From: Topomyia yanbarensis
Taxonomy: Eukaryota; Arthropoda; Insecta; Diptera; Culicidae
DNA: 64,000 nucleotides
NCBI RefSeq assembly: GCF_030247195.1
Contig: NC_080671.1
Coordinates: 301,642,504-301,706,503 of the forward strand
Direction: 5' to 3'
The position numbers were made by a program, and so were the translations under genes. Positions within the stretch are counted from its first letter, which is position 1, and every line of letters starts with the position of its first letter. Shown here in pieces: positions 46,101 to 57,310 of this stretch. Under the pieces are notes generated by a model, which was not told the origin of the DNA, did no database searches, and saw only the letters and a program-made list of their open reading frames with translations.

Positions 46101-47740
46101 CGCTAAGATGATATTCACAAAACTCTCTATGTTACTAGTCTGATGTTATCTTAATTTGCCAGGCACTTGCAAATTCTCTGGGGCGCTAGTCTAATATTCT
46201 CATAGATTGCAGGGCGCTCTTAGATTCTCTCGAACGCTTTTACGATATTCACATAATTCGCAGGGCGCTCTCAAACTCGCTATTCTAATATTCTCATAGT
46301 TCGTAGGGCGCTCTAAGATTCTCTGGAGCGCTAGTATAATATTCCCATAGCTCGGAGAGCGCTTCCGCACTCGATGGGGTGCTTTTCACAGCTCACAGGG
46401 CGCTAATATGACTCTATGGGGCGCCAGTATGATATTCACATTGCTCGCAGGGCGCTCTCAGAGTATCTCGGGCATCAGTTTGATATTCGCATAGATCGCA
46501 GGGTTGTTTTAAACTCCCTAGGGCGCAAGTCCGATATTCTCATAGTTCGCACGGCGCTCCGAGACTCTAAGATTTTCTAGAGCGCTAGTATGATATTCCC
46601 ATAGCTCGGAGAGCGCTTCCGCACTCGCTGTGGTGTTTCTCATAGCTCACAGGGTGCTCTAAAGCTCCCTATGGTGCTAATATGACCCTATGAGGCGCCA
46701 GCATGATATTCATATTGCTCGCAGGGCGCTCTCAGTCTCTCGGGCACCAGTTTAATATTCGCATAGGTCGGAGGGCTCTCTTTAACTCCCTAGGGCGCAA
46801 GTCCGATATTCCCATAGCTCGCAGGGCGCATTCAAACTCTCTAGGTTACTAGTCTGATGTTCTCTTAGTTTACTGGGCACTTACAAATTCTCTGGGGCGC
46901 TAGTTTAATATTCTCATGGATTGCAGGGTGCTCTTAGATTCTCCCGAGTGCTTTTACCATTTTCACATAGTTCGCAGGGCGCTCTTAAACTCGCTAGGGC
47001 GCTAGTCTAATATTCTCATAGTTCGCAGGGCGCTGTAAGATTCTCTGGAGTACTAGTATGATATTCCCATAGCTCGGAGAGCGCTTCCGCACTCGCTGGG
47101 GTGCTTCTCATAGCTCACAGCGACTATATGGGACGCCAGCATGATATTCATATTGCTCGCAGGGCGCTCTCAGAGTCTCTCGAGCACCAGTTTGATATTC
47201 GCATAGGTCGCAGGGCTCTCTTAAACTACCTAGGGCGCAAGTCCGATATTCTCATAGTTCGCACGGCACTCCGAGACTGTATTGGGCGCTAGTATGAATT
47301 TCCCATATATTGCAGAGCACTTCCACACTCGCTGGAGAGGTAGTATGATATTCCCACGGCTCGTCTGGCAATTAGATAGGTGGGCAATAAACTTTCCAAA
47401 CTTACAAGGCGCTTTCAACCGGTTTCAGTATTTTTGGGGCGCATATAAATGAGTATTTAGGATTATGAGGCGGTAATAATCTATCCTAAGTTGCAGGGCG
47501 TTTTCAGGCTCTATGGGTCAGTAGTATGAGTAGTAGTATGCTCATGGGGCGTTATGCGAATAGTCTATCCTAACTTGCCGGGCGCTTTCAGATTTTCTGG
47601 GGCGCATATACTGTATCTCTTTGGGGCGTTGGTATGAGTATTTGAGCTCATGAGATGGTAGATGATAGTCTATCCTAACTCGTAGGGCGCTTCCAAGCTC
47701 TCTGAGGTGCATATGGCGTATTTCTGTGGTATATTTTCTA
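43150..47740. repeat. Diverged 51-bp satellite array with higher-order duplications
   Basis: Monomer near ATAGCTCGCAGGGCGCTCTC, AGATTCTCTGGGGCGC and CAGTATGATATTCCC, about 51 bases. It is repeated through about 4.6 kb, so roughly 90 units by length, with many indels and point changes. Because 51 is 3 x 17, stop-free stretches translate to 17-residue repeats on both strands (for example minus 45263-45541, plus 43224-43520), which is not evidence of coding. Multi-unit segments recur in order: 43590-43900 resembles 46120-46440 and 46850-47160, and 43960-44460 resembles 45600-46125. The right edge decays into looser units after 47350. Confidence 0.95.
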
Positions 47741-47744
47741 GGTC

Positions 47745-48540
47745 AGGCGCAATAAAAAATCAAACTGATTAAAAAGAATTCTTGTTAGGTGCTTTTATGG
47801 TGTTCATAGTGAATAGTTTGAATGTTTGTGGGGGCAGTAGATGATACGCTAGCCAAACACGCAGGGTACAAATAAACTGATTCAACCATTATGTAGGTTT
47901 GTCGTGCACTTTTATAAACATACTATAAATGCTTTTAAAATTTAATCATTGGCTTGCGTGTAACACCCGTTTTTTGTGCGAATTTTAATACTGTACTGAC
48001 GAATGAAGCCATCGTATTGATAACGATTTTAACGCAATCCATTTTTTGCATGCCGAGGTATTAATAAAATTTACTTGAACCTTTATTATGTGATTAATAA
48101 AGACCATGTCTTAGCCCCTCCACTAAATCGCTCAAAAAGCTTTGATTTTTTTGTTAATTGTAGAAGATCATGTCTCTTAAGGGACCACTTCAATGGAAAA
48201 TAATGTGTTGAAAGTGAAAATATTCCAGGAACACTGTTGGTTACTTTGATTGCGTTGACAAGACAAGTCAAACAAAAATCTAGCGTTTCATTTGAAAAAG
48301 TCGTTTTTCACTAACGTTCTCAACATGCTCAACAACAAAATCGGTGTGCAAAAATAAGATTATATCCTATAATTTGAGTACTGCGTAACTGGAACTGGTA
48401 AAAACATCTTGTGGCTCATTTATTATGATAGTGCCATTAGTTTTATATTAGATTTTTCGGATTTATACAAGGCAAGGTAACGGTACACAGAATAGATGGT
48501 ATGACAGGTACACGCAAAGAAACAGCAGAACTCTGCCCTT
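47745..48540. other. Non-coding stretch, nothing recognised
   Basis: The satellite fades out here. AT-rich sequence follows without ORFs above background or recognisable repeat ends. Confidence 0.4.
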
Positions 48541-49045
48541 TTGGATGAGACAATCTTTATTTTATTACTGATCGTAAAATTGGAATCAGTATATATTGAC
48601 TCGATTGGTACGCACCCCATGTTATTCGAAGATTTGTGCCCAGCCTTGTCCCCTTATAAGATTCCTAATAAGAAGGGAAAGGAGACAAAAGGAAGGGGAA
48701 TGGAAAATGACAACACAATACAATCAACACAAAACAGTAAACAGCATGAATTCTTCATTCCCGGAGGAATAATTAACCCTACTGACAAAGCCTATAGCTC
48801 TTTGCCACACTGGGTTAGGAACTATAGCATATCCTTACTAGCTTCCTGTACAAAAGTTTGTGTATGTATATAGAACCAAAAATCCGATTACATAATTGCG
48901 TTATTGTAGAGCAATTACATATCAAAAGATTTGAAGTTTCGTAATCGAATTCACTGTCACACAAATAATACTCAGCACGCTGAGTAGGAAACATGTGATA
49001 TTTGAGTTTACAATGTCCAGTCAGTGCTTTGACTAGAATATTACA
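48541..49045 (+). repeat. Second copy of the 25.6-26.1 kb dispersed repeat
   Basis: CTCTTTGCCACACTGGGTTA, GAACCAAAAATCCGATTAC, AATAATACTCAGCACGCTGA and CAATGTCCAGTCAGTGCTTT align in order with 25855-26100. A 110-codon open frame here (48541-48873) has no family motif. The about 100-bp direct repeats that flank the other copy are not seen here. Confidence 0.55.
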
Positions 49046-49632
49046 ACCGACAGCAAAGTTTTTTTTGAAGAAGAGGAAATATCTAAAAAATAAAAGGTCT
49101 GGTGAATTTAGTGCGTCGATAAGGATTTTTTGTAGAATTTGCCATCGAGTGTACAGTAAAAAATATTCTGATGAAACACTCTTTGCTGTAGAGAGGAGGT
49201 AAGTTTTATACAGCCTCTGTTGTATTCAAATTATCATTTGGCTACCTAATTTTTATAAACGTTTTTTCACCGTCATATATCTAGTAATTTAAAAAAATTG
49301 TAACCATTTATTGTTATAAAAGATATTTGTAAAACTATTCAACTAGCAATCTAGTTGAAAAATGGCTTATGATCAGATGTGATTTCGTTTCTTTTGTTAC
49401 GCAATGCTTATCTCTACGTTCTACTCATTTGATACCTTATAAACTGATATCATTTTATTGTCAAACATGTTATCGCAATATTTTCAACTTCTTCTAGCGA
49501 GGGTAGATTCATAAACTGTTTTTCATCAACAATCCTTTTTCTGTGTTTTCATTCTCTATTTGATTGCCCATTCTATGACAACCGCTGGCAGTTGTCTTTG
49601 TTTAATTTGATAACAGATTTCTCATCCTTATC
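49046..49632. other. Non-coding stretch, nothing recognised
   Basis: AT-rich with no structured repeat. The next feature rightward is a minus-strand coding remnant. Confidence 0.35.
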
Positions 49633-50570
49633 CTATCTGATCCCACAGAACTTTTCTTTTTTTGTGCTGAAAATAGTCCCGTAAAATTTTTGCAAATCTT
49701 TCCAGCAAAAGCTTACCTCGTACTTCGAAATTTTTTTCTCGAAGTCGCCCTTCTTACATCGATAAAATTTTATACCGGCTTTCACTTGAATGTGTAAGTT
49801 GCCTGTGTAGCCGCTGCAAGCATTCGACTCACAGTCTGGATTTTCTCGTTTGTCGCTATTGGTCATTCAACGTTGATCCAGCCGTTCCACAGATGCCCTT
49901 TTGTATTTTTAACACTTTGTGACTGTAGTAGACCGCCTCGTGAACCTGATACCTTGCTGTGTTTAGTTTATCTCTTATTAGTAGCTCAATTATTCGTTCG
50001 TTGAGCTTTTCAACATATTCTTTAGCAGTATCCTGATTCAACAGTCACTGTTTGACCAAGCATGTAAATAGTTCTCTCCCAGCACATCATGGTTAGAATC
50101 GACGATTTTTGGAAGATACTAACATCGACGACATCAACGAAATAACCATTTGTCAAAACCTGGTTGTTTTGAAAACACGTTTCACCATTTGGATGTCTAC
50201 AAATGCGTTTCCGAATATTTTGTTGTACTAAGTATTACACATAGCCATTTTTCTGCCTGCTGCAATATTGACGTTTACGCTGTCGTCGGTGGTTCTGGGG
50301 AGACTCTCATCACCAATAACTAGGCGAAAAAATTCTTCCCTACCGACCTTTGCATTTTCCACCCCGCTGATTAGCTTCACACCATGTTTTATGTACTCTT
50401 CGTACATCATGTCTACACGTTTGTTTGAACTTTCTTTCATATCATCGGGTTTGTCGTTCGTTGGCGTATATACGTTGGTAGTTGAATAACTTGCTTTTTC
50501 TCTTCAATAAGTATCATAACTCTTCATCACACTTCTACCGAAGACTGTAATATATTTTTCACATACCATC
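49633..50570 (-). pseudogene. Unrecognised decayed coding remnant, several collinear minus-strand frames
   Basis: Reading leftward from about 50570, open segments follow one another in shifting frames: 50440-50228, an open stretch across about 50200-50040 in another frame, 50041-49856 and 49866-49633. The composition is protein-like rather than low-complexity: charged helices in the first and third segments, several cysteines in the second and fourth (for example C-G-T-A-G-S-T then C-E-S-N-A-C-S-G-Y). In-frame stops and at least two frameshifts rule out a working gene. I do not recognise the family. It does not look like RT, endonuclease, gag or a DDE transposase I know, so an old host gene copy or an endogenous viral element are both open. 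Confidence 0.4.
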
Positions 50571-51795
50571 GCCGGATGCGATCATTATTACCTTACGACG
50601 GTTGCAATCAGTTATTAGACTGAATGTAAAAAAATATTCTATTACAAATTTAGGCACTCCAAAAAACGATTGGCTACATTGCAAATGTTCTTTAGAGACA
50701 AATGATGTCTGCCTCATGCATAAGTTTCGATTATATACTACTTTTGGTATCTTTATTCACCATTGAATATAGAGTTTTACTAGAACCAGAAATACCGGCA
50801 AATGCATTTGTTCATGTTTTGCCGCATCGGTTCCATAAATTTGATATAATCCCTTTTCAATTAGCTCACTAGATAAACCGTTTGACAGCGATGAAAGAGT
50901 GTCAACAAATAAGTGAAACTATGGGTAGATGGCCATGGGATATAATTTTTATGAAACGTGTTTTCACACTGTAACAAACGAACAACCATGAATGGTCAAA
51001 TATGTCAGCATGTTTCATTCATTAGTTGAACGTAAATCGAAAAAATACGCTTCAAAATTGTTTTTTCATGACAAAATGTACTGTCGATGCATTGGTCCAT
51101 GTATAAAGTTAATAATGTTTCGAAATTTATGTCTCAAAGGATTCAATATTGAATTCTGACCACATTACAACAAAATGCACACAGTGCGCGCTAACTTTGA
51201 CAAATTCCATAGTGTTGCCGATATGAATGTAAACAAAAGGTTACTTTCATAGAACTTTCGGACAGGAAATTCCGATTCAAGGGCCTTTTTGATGGATTCT
51301 GCTGACTTGAAGAGCTTTCATTGGGTGTCACAAAGGGATCAAGGTGAGTTGAGTACTATTTATTTGGTAGAGGCTTAGATAAACTGCCCAGAAAATTGCG
51401 GCGTCAGGTAATAATATGGCATTGCAATCTATACTAGGCCTTTAGTTTTCTGGACAGGATATCTTTGCTAATAATGAATTAATTAATTTTGTATTCATTT
51501 TAAAATATTTTCTATGCTCTATTTTAGGTATTGAAGTGATTTGAATGCCGTCAGCGCCGTATATACGGTGAAAAAAATCGTTATATGCAGTAAGTAAATA
51601 TTCACAGTTTATTTTGAAGTGGTCCGTTAAGGCACGCATCTGCTCTCATTGCATAATCACTGATACACTGATTTCAAAATATCCCTTTTTCAAAACAACT
51701 TTAATGATGAATACAATAATTACTCATCTGTCAAACGTTCTATCATATCATTTATGTGTTGTATACCATGTTTAAAATATATGTATTAATAATAT
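50571..51795. other. No recognised gene
   Basis: AT-rich with short ORFs only. No TIR or SINE features were seen before the MITE at 51803. Confidence 0.35.
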
Positions 51796-51802
51796 TCTTT
51801 AA

Positions 51803-52010
51803 CCCTCAGAAAGGCAAGTGGTCTCAGAGGCACGGCTGGTTACAATAATTATCCTCTAATTTGAATAAACTTGTAATTATGAACAGAAATGATGGAGCTT
51901 TTTCGGGCTTTCAATTCTCTCACTGATAGAAAGCCAAAAAAGACTTAATATCACCGGGTCTTAGGAGCAATGCTTGTTGAAGCCACGATTTTAGCTTGCC
52001 TTTTTGAGGA
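51803..52010. mobile_element. piggyBac-like MITE, copy 3 (intact)
   Basis: The left TIR CCCTCAGAAAGGCAAG and right TIR CTTGCCTTTTTGAGGA are flanked by TTAA on both sides (51799-51802, 52011-52014), the target duplication used by piggyBac elements. It is 208 bases with no ORF and is the reference copy for 265-360 and 9278-9482. Confidence 0.88.
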
Positions 52011-52014
52011 TTAA

Positions 52015-52628
52015 GTCCGTCCAAAGAAAAAATAGACTGCACAATGATGCGTGGGCGGCACTTGAAAACTTAATTTGCTGTAATGAACACATAAAAAAGG
52101 AGAGATGCACAGTAAACTAGCTTGAGCTATTTTAGCTTTAAAAAAAAATCGCAACATAAAAAAACGAGAGAAAACATAGATTTGAACTCACGTCCTTTAA
52201 GTTGATCTGCTATAACGTTACTAAATAAACTATATATACATTTCGAAATCGACACAATATAGCCCATCAAGTAAAGTATGAAAGTATTTTATCATTCATT
52301 CATTTCAGGTGTTCGGCAAGGGAGAGCTGAATAGTAACAGCAACTAAAGAATACGAAAGTTTAGCAACTTTGATAACCATTGAAGTATCTAGTTATTCAA
52401 ACGCGAAGACGCGACAATTGCCGATGATCAGCAGTTCTATCAACTTCCTAACACTTTGTGATGATGTAATATTGTAACTTACAACTAGTAAGGCAATGCA
52501 GCAATGTTGTTCTTACAGAATAGTTTTGTCTCTTACTGGCTCGATCGACAGTCACTCGGTTTTCATGTTTTCTCGAGCATCTGATGCTTAGAGCACTTGT
52601 TAATTTTTCCCATTATTACAACGTCTTT
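52015..52628. other. Non-coding stretch, nothing recognised
   Basis: No ORF, TIR or SINE box was identified. Confidence 0.35.
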
Positions 52629-53389
52629 GGGGCCATGCATAAATGACGTAGCATTTTGGGGGGTAGGGAGGGTATACCAAATTTGTGACGAAGTGTGATG
52701 AGGGGGAGGGTAGGGTCAGAAGTTGTGCGACGTAGCATTAAGTTTAAAACCCATTGTTTAGAGAAAACAATTTAATGATCCTCCATTCCCTAGAGAAATG
52801 AATTTAACTTCAAACAAGTTACTTTTGATGCGGTTTTTCATGAGGTAAATTTTACGATTCGCGGAATTACAAGATCGCAAAAATACGAAAAGATTTTGTA
52901 TGCGGATTTAACTTTCTACATTAGTTAGCTAATGTTGCTAACTAGTAGACTTAGTTCGGAAGCTGAATTAAATTTTCACTTCGAATTCAACCAAACAAAA
53001 TTTGGTAATTTAGTTGAACGAATGGTTCTTAGAATCATTGGCAGATGCACGATTGTGAACTGAGAGAACTTGTCTTCATGCTCCCCTTGAAAAATAAAAT
53101 TCAAAACAAAACTATCAACACTATATAAGTCATGAAATGGGCTTATTTTGCACGCAATTTGCTTTTAAAATGAAAATGTTGATAAAAGTCGGCAAACATT
53201 TTGAAAGGACATGTATTTAGAATAATTGAAAAACATATGTAGCGCTTTGCATGGGACGAGGGGGAGGGGATAGGTAAATGCTACGTTTTTTACGAGGGGG
53301 AGGTTAGAATTTTGTGACCAAATGCTACGAGGGGGGAGGGAGGGTTCAAAAATCGCCGAAAAAAAGCTACGTCATTTGTGTACGGCCCC
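52629..53389. mobile_element. TIR element with GGGGCCAT...ATGACGTAGC ends
   Basis: The left end GGGGCCATGCATAAATGACG continues to TAGC. The right end GCTACGTCATTTGTGTACGG ends CCCC, its imperfect inverse. Flanking TTT on both sides (52626-52628, 53390-53392) could be a short TSD. G-rich GAGGGGGAGGG stretches lie just inside both ends, and the centre is AT-rich. A related smaller element lies at 55562-55792. No transposase ORF; superfamily not settled. Confidence 0.7.
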
Positions 53390-53510
53390 TTTCGTTGCGA
53401 TTTTAAGTTCCAATTCTGGGTGTTCAACATATTGAATGTAAAATGAATTCTAGGAAAAATATATCCAGTATATCCATCTACAAGAAGGCCCACTACCATT
53501 ACTTTTACAA

Positions 53511-53967
53511 AGGGTAAATTGCCTATTTTCACCCTATTAAGGAAGGTACCTCACTAATTCATTAATTACTCGGCCTACAATCGATGGAATGCGTATGAAT
53601 TGGCATCAAGAGCTTTGCTTCGTTGATTAGAATCAATCTAATAACACAAATGCCCTGAAAACAATGAAATGCTCGTGTTTGAGCGCAACGAAAATTCGGA
53701 TTTAGTGCCTCAATTGTCGCCCAATGCGTTGAACAAAGATGGCAAATAGAAACATGGTGAAAATAAGCTCATTACCCTATAAGTTAATGGTATGGGTAAC
53801 GGGGCGTTGGAACGGGACAGAACGGTTCGAACGGTACATATTAGAGACAGCAACGCTATGTTCGCGCTAAAATTATAAAGGTGAGGGCGATTGAATCCCA
53901 ATAACGACCAACAAAAAAAAAATTTAATTTAATTTTTTTCAGGGTGAATAGGCAATTTTGTTACCCT
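53511..53967. mobile_element. TIR element with AGGGTAAATTGCCTATTTTC ends
   Basis: AGGGTAAATTGCCTATTTTC followed by ACCCT (53511-53535) is matched by an inverted AGGGTGAATAGGCAATTTTG followed by TTACCCT (53941-53967). The interior carries the third copy of the ATTAATTACTCGG dispersed repeat (53545-53760). About 457 bases, non-coding. Confidence 0.65.
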
Positions 53968-55424
53968 AAAGGGTGAATTTTTAGTCGGTTTGATCGTATC
54001 TCTAACCGTTTCTGCAGAATTCCACAAATGGCGCGCAGTATCTCAAAAGGTAGACAATCAGTGTTTGCCTCTAGTAACGTTAGGAGAAAGGTGACTTTTT
54101 TAGCCTCACAAAATCATGTTTCCATAAAATCATTTTTACTGACTGATTCTATTTAATAAGCCAATTGTTATTTGGAATATTAAATACAACCTAGGCCTAC
54201 TATTTCGATACTGTAGACTAATTATTGTGATATGACAATCTGATAAAATTAGAAGTTAACAAAAAGAATACTGGGCAAATTCGAAAAATTAGATTCCTCA
54301 AAGTACAATGTCAGTCAATTAGATCAGTTTGAAGGTATTTGTAATTAATAAACAATTTCGCAAATGCAAAAATATATTACATAACATCACATTAATATAT
54401 TGACTTGCGGTTTGAATATTGAAAAAATCATAATTTTGTCATAAAGCCCTAAAGCTTTGGCGGTCTGAGGGAGTGGGAGCTAGAAAACTGGAACTTGTGC
54501 TTCTAATCAAACAAAACATTACGCTGCTCACTACACTACAGTGATTAAATCATGACAATATTTTAACCGATTTGGTTAACCCAACATTTATTCATACATA
54601 GAATCTCGACATCAACATACCATGATCAGCCTCTTCATTACTTTACAAGTGTTCTCAACAAATTCCTTTGTTGGTATTAGAATTAGCTACAACTTTACTG
54701 AATAGAGTAAGTCTCTATTTGAATTTGTTTGGAATCGAAAAAACGCGTTTGGAAATAACGAAAATTTTCCGAACTAACCGGAAAACCAATGGTTTAGACG
54801 CTATTAATACAGAGCATAAAAATAACATTTTAAAACTCAACACTGTTTATGTTCACTAACCAACCAAAAGTTTACAATTTCGTTTACCATAAGCAATTTC
54901 GAAAAAATATTATTCTGCTTAAAATTTCAGATATAGTAAGTATTTCAGAGCTAATGAGTATTCAATAGAAAATTCAGCCAAACTGCAGCAAGTTCTACTG
55001 CCCATGATCACAAATCATTTAGATAAAAATTAATAATCCCAAATATATGACAAATATGTGATCATGAGCAGTATATTGCAGGTGAGTAAGTTTGGCGATA
55101 TCTGTTATTAAACACCAGAAAGACAGAGTCTGCGGACCTGGAGCACATTTTGATTGAACCCAAAAATGTTTGAACGGAGCATCCAGCGATAATGATAGTA
55201 ATACCGAATACAAATTCACAAAACATATTTGTATTTGGTAATACCATCATAAACCTAAAAGCTTAGAATATAACTTTGTCAAAAATGCAATAAAGCGTGC
55301 AACACACCAGAAATAACAGATATGCCATAACCGGGAACTTTCTCTTATTAATTAATACTATCGATTCCGCTTACAGGCAGCAAAAAATCAAGAGCCAAAA
55401 CTAATACCCTTCAAATCTGGCTGT
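53968..55424. other. Non-coding stretch, nothing recognised
   Basis: AT-rich sequence. Short ORFs at 54668-54859 and 55019-55250 have no motif and overlap in several frames. Confidence 0.35.
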
Positions 55425-55561
55425 TATCATTGAGAGTAGCATTGGCTTTAAATTTCCAAGCACAAACGTGATTGGAACACTTCAGTGAACCACCTGTTTC
55501 TTCTCTTTTTTCTTTTAGACAATACGGTGCACATGCGCCGGGCATGTCATGCTTGTGGATA

Positions 55562-55792
55562 AGGGCCATTAATAAATTACGTAACGTAAAAATTGCCCAA
55601 AATTGACTCCCCCCATGTAACAAATTGTCACAAATGTCTCCATCCCCCCTCTTCTATTATGTTATTCATTGAACTTTTTTTCTTCGGTGAAAACATATTA
55701 CGTAACTATCTAGCTTACTCCCCCTCCCCCTATGTCACAACTTGTCGTACCCCCTCCCCCTAAAAGCGTTATGTAATTTATGAATCGTCCCT
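55562..55792. mobile_element. Small TIR MITE (AGGGCCATTAATAAATTACG ends) inside the palindrome's left arm
   Basis: The left end AGGGCCATTAATAAATTACG and the right end GTAATTTATGAATCGTCCCT are inverted. C-rich CCCCCTCCCCC blocks lie inside the right end. Structurally a short relative of 52629-53389. It interrupts the arm between CATGCTTGTGGA and AACAACTGTTTT, which are close together in the right arm. Confidence 0.7.
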
Positions 55793-55955
55793 AAACAACT
55801 GTTTTCTTCGTTCCTTAGAGCGTTGCAGTAGTTCTGTGTAAGGGTTGGGGTTTAGAGATAAAAAGAGGCATGAGTTCTCGCTCCTCCGAGTTTTGTTAAT
55901 ATTTTTTTCATCAGCTTATATGTCAAACATAAAATTTTCAGAAACAAATAATATA

Positions 55956-56640
55956 GGGGAGCCCGGGGCTAGTTGGCGGTTGGGGTAAGTTGGCGGAGCC
56001 CCTTTTTCTCCGTTTCTATTAGACATAAAGCGTTGTCTCTCGTTGTGTACCGTAAGTAATGTGAAACGCATTATCCAATGTGTTTTTGTTGCGAAACATT
56101 ATGTTTTGTAGAAGCTGTGGACGAAATTGTGTTTTTGAGCATAATTTGTAAATTTTCTTAATTTTAAACATTTTGTGTAATTTAAGGTCCCGAACGATTA
56201 TATTTTTCGGTAGTGCGTGAAAAGAGGCATCAGCATCCGTATAGATATTATGCCTATTCATACACAAAAGTAATTTTTTAAATCCTTTTTTATAAAATAT
56301 GCGGTTGGGGTAAGTTAGCGGTAACGCACACGGGGTAAGTAGGCGGTACTATTGATAGTGCAAAAATAGTCATCATATATTTTTATTTCTGGAATTCACT
56401 CCAAAGTAAGAGAAACTTTTTCTTGTGTCTCTCGTCAATGAAATGGACAAATATTTCAGCCAAACGCCTGAAGAATTTCGTAAATTTGCTTTTGAATTTG
56501 GAGTACGCGTCGAAGTCAAAATGACAGACAGGGTATTGAAACTGAAATATAATGAGATATGTCGAATACTATACAGTTTTATTGAAAAGACAATCGGCAC
56601 ATTCCATATGGACCACTTATGTGATTGTATTCCTAATGAA
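55956..56640 (+). mobile_element. CCGGGGCTAGTTGGCGG element, most complete copy
   Basis: It starts TAGGGGAGCCCGGGGCTAG at 55954-55972, then TTGGCGGTTGGGGTAAGTTG. GGTAAGTTAGCGG and GGGGTAAGTAGGCGG recur at about 56306 and 56336 as subterminal repeats. The right boundary is uncertain because the palindrome arm resumes by about 56645. A minus-strand copy at 36180-39995 and a plus-strand copy at 35452 share the left part. An open frame at 56425-56736 lies in its right portion. Confidence 0.55.
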
Positions 56641-56736
56641 TTGCACAGCTGGCTGGTTGGCTGGCTTGATTGCAGAGGGGAAAGGAGCTCTCTGACCCGG
56701 AACTTCATTCTCATTCAAAAGTTCGGTATGGCTTGA
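56425..56736 (+). pseudogene. Possible transposase-like fragment, unrecognised
   Basis: A 103-codon frame whose first 80 residues look protein-like (acidic helix, then F-R-K-F-A-F-E-F). It loosely recalls the helical N-terminal part of pogo/jerky-type transposases (a helix followed by R-x-L-A-Y/F). The last quarter reads into the palindrome arm, so the frame end is accidental. I cannot assign it; chance remains possible. Confidence 0.25.
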
Positions 56737-57225
56737 CTTCGCAAGGTAAATAACTCTTACGTATGCGTTGGTGACCAACTGACAGAAAAATAAATTCGCG
56801 TTAAACAATTACCTAGACTTGAACCGACAATCAATATATCACCAAAGAAACCCCTTTACTAACTGCGCTATAGCGATACATAACAGTGTCTTCGCAAAGT
56901 GACATACATAAGTTTCGCTTGAGCGTGAACGATTCAAGCGTATTGAGCTGCGGCCCGTGCATGGCATGGGTATGGGACATTGCAAGTTGACGTCATATGA
57001 GTATGCTCGAAGATATGACACGCTCACTTGCACTGAATCGGAATAAAAAAAATTTCGAAGTCCATGTAAACAAGCTCGCTGAGCTGTCATTTTTTCGAGC
57101 ATTTTTACTCATGCGACGTCATCTTGCAATGTCCCATACCCATGGAAGCACGAGCAGAAGCTCTGCGCTTAGATCGTTCACGCTCAAGCGAAACTTATGT
57201 ATGCCACTTTGCCATCACGCTGTTA

Positions 57226-57310
57226 TGTATCGCGTTAGCTCAGTTAGTAAAGGGGAGTCTTCGGTGAGACCAATGATTGTCGGTTCAAGTCTCTTGGGTA
57301 AATTATTTTA
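57226..57310 (+). mobile_element. tRNA-like SINE head in palindrome right arm
   Basis: The A-box-like TAGCTCAGTTAGTAA and B box GGTTCAAGTCT (57282-57292) have about 35-40 bases between them, as in tRNA-derived SINE promoters. The body does not fold as a full tRNA, and no anticodon arm can be completed with confidence. The mirrored copy in the left arm (about 56810-56885) is more diverged in the A box. Confidence 0.55.

Noticed and set aside
43150..47740. CRISPR array
   Set aside because: Contiguous diverged monomers without unique spacers in a eukaryotic genome.
57226..57310. tRNA gene in the palindrome
   Set aside because: Box motifs are present but the stems do not close, and a diverged mirror copy exists; SINE-like instead.
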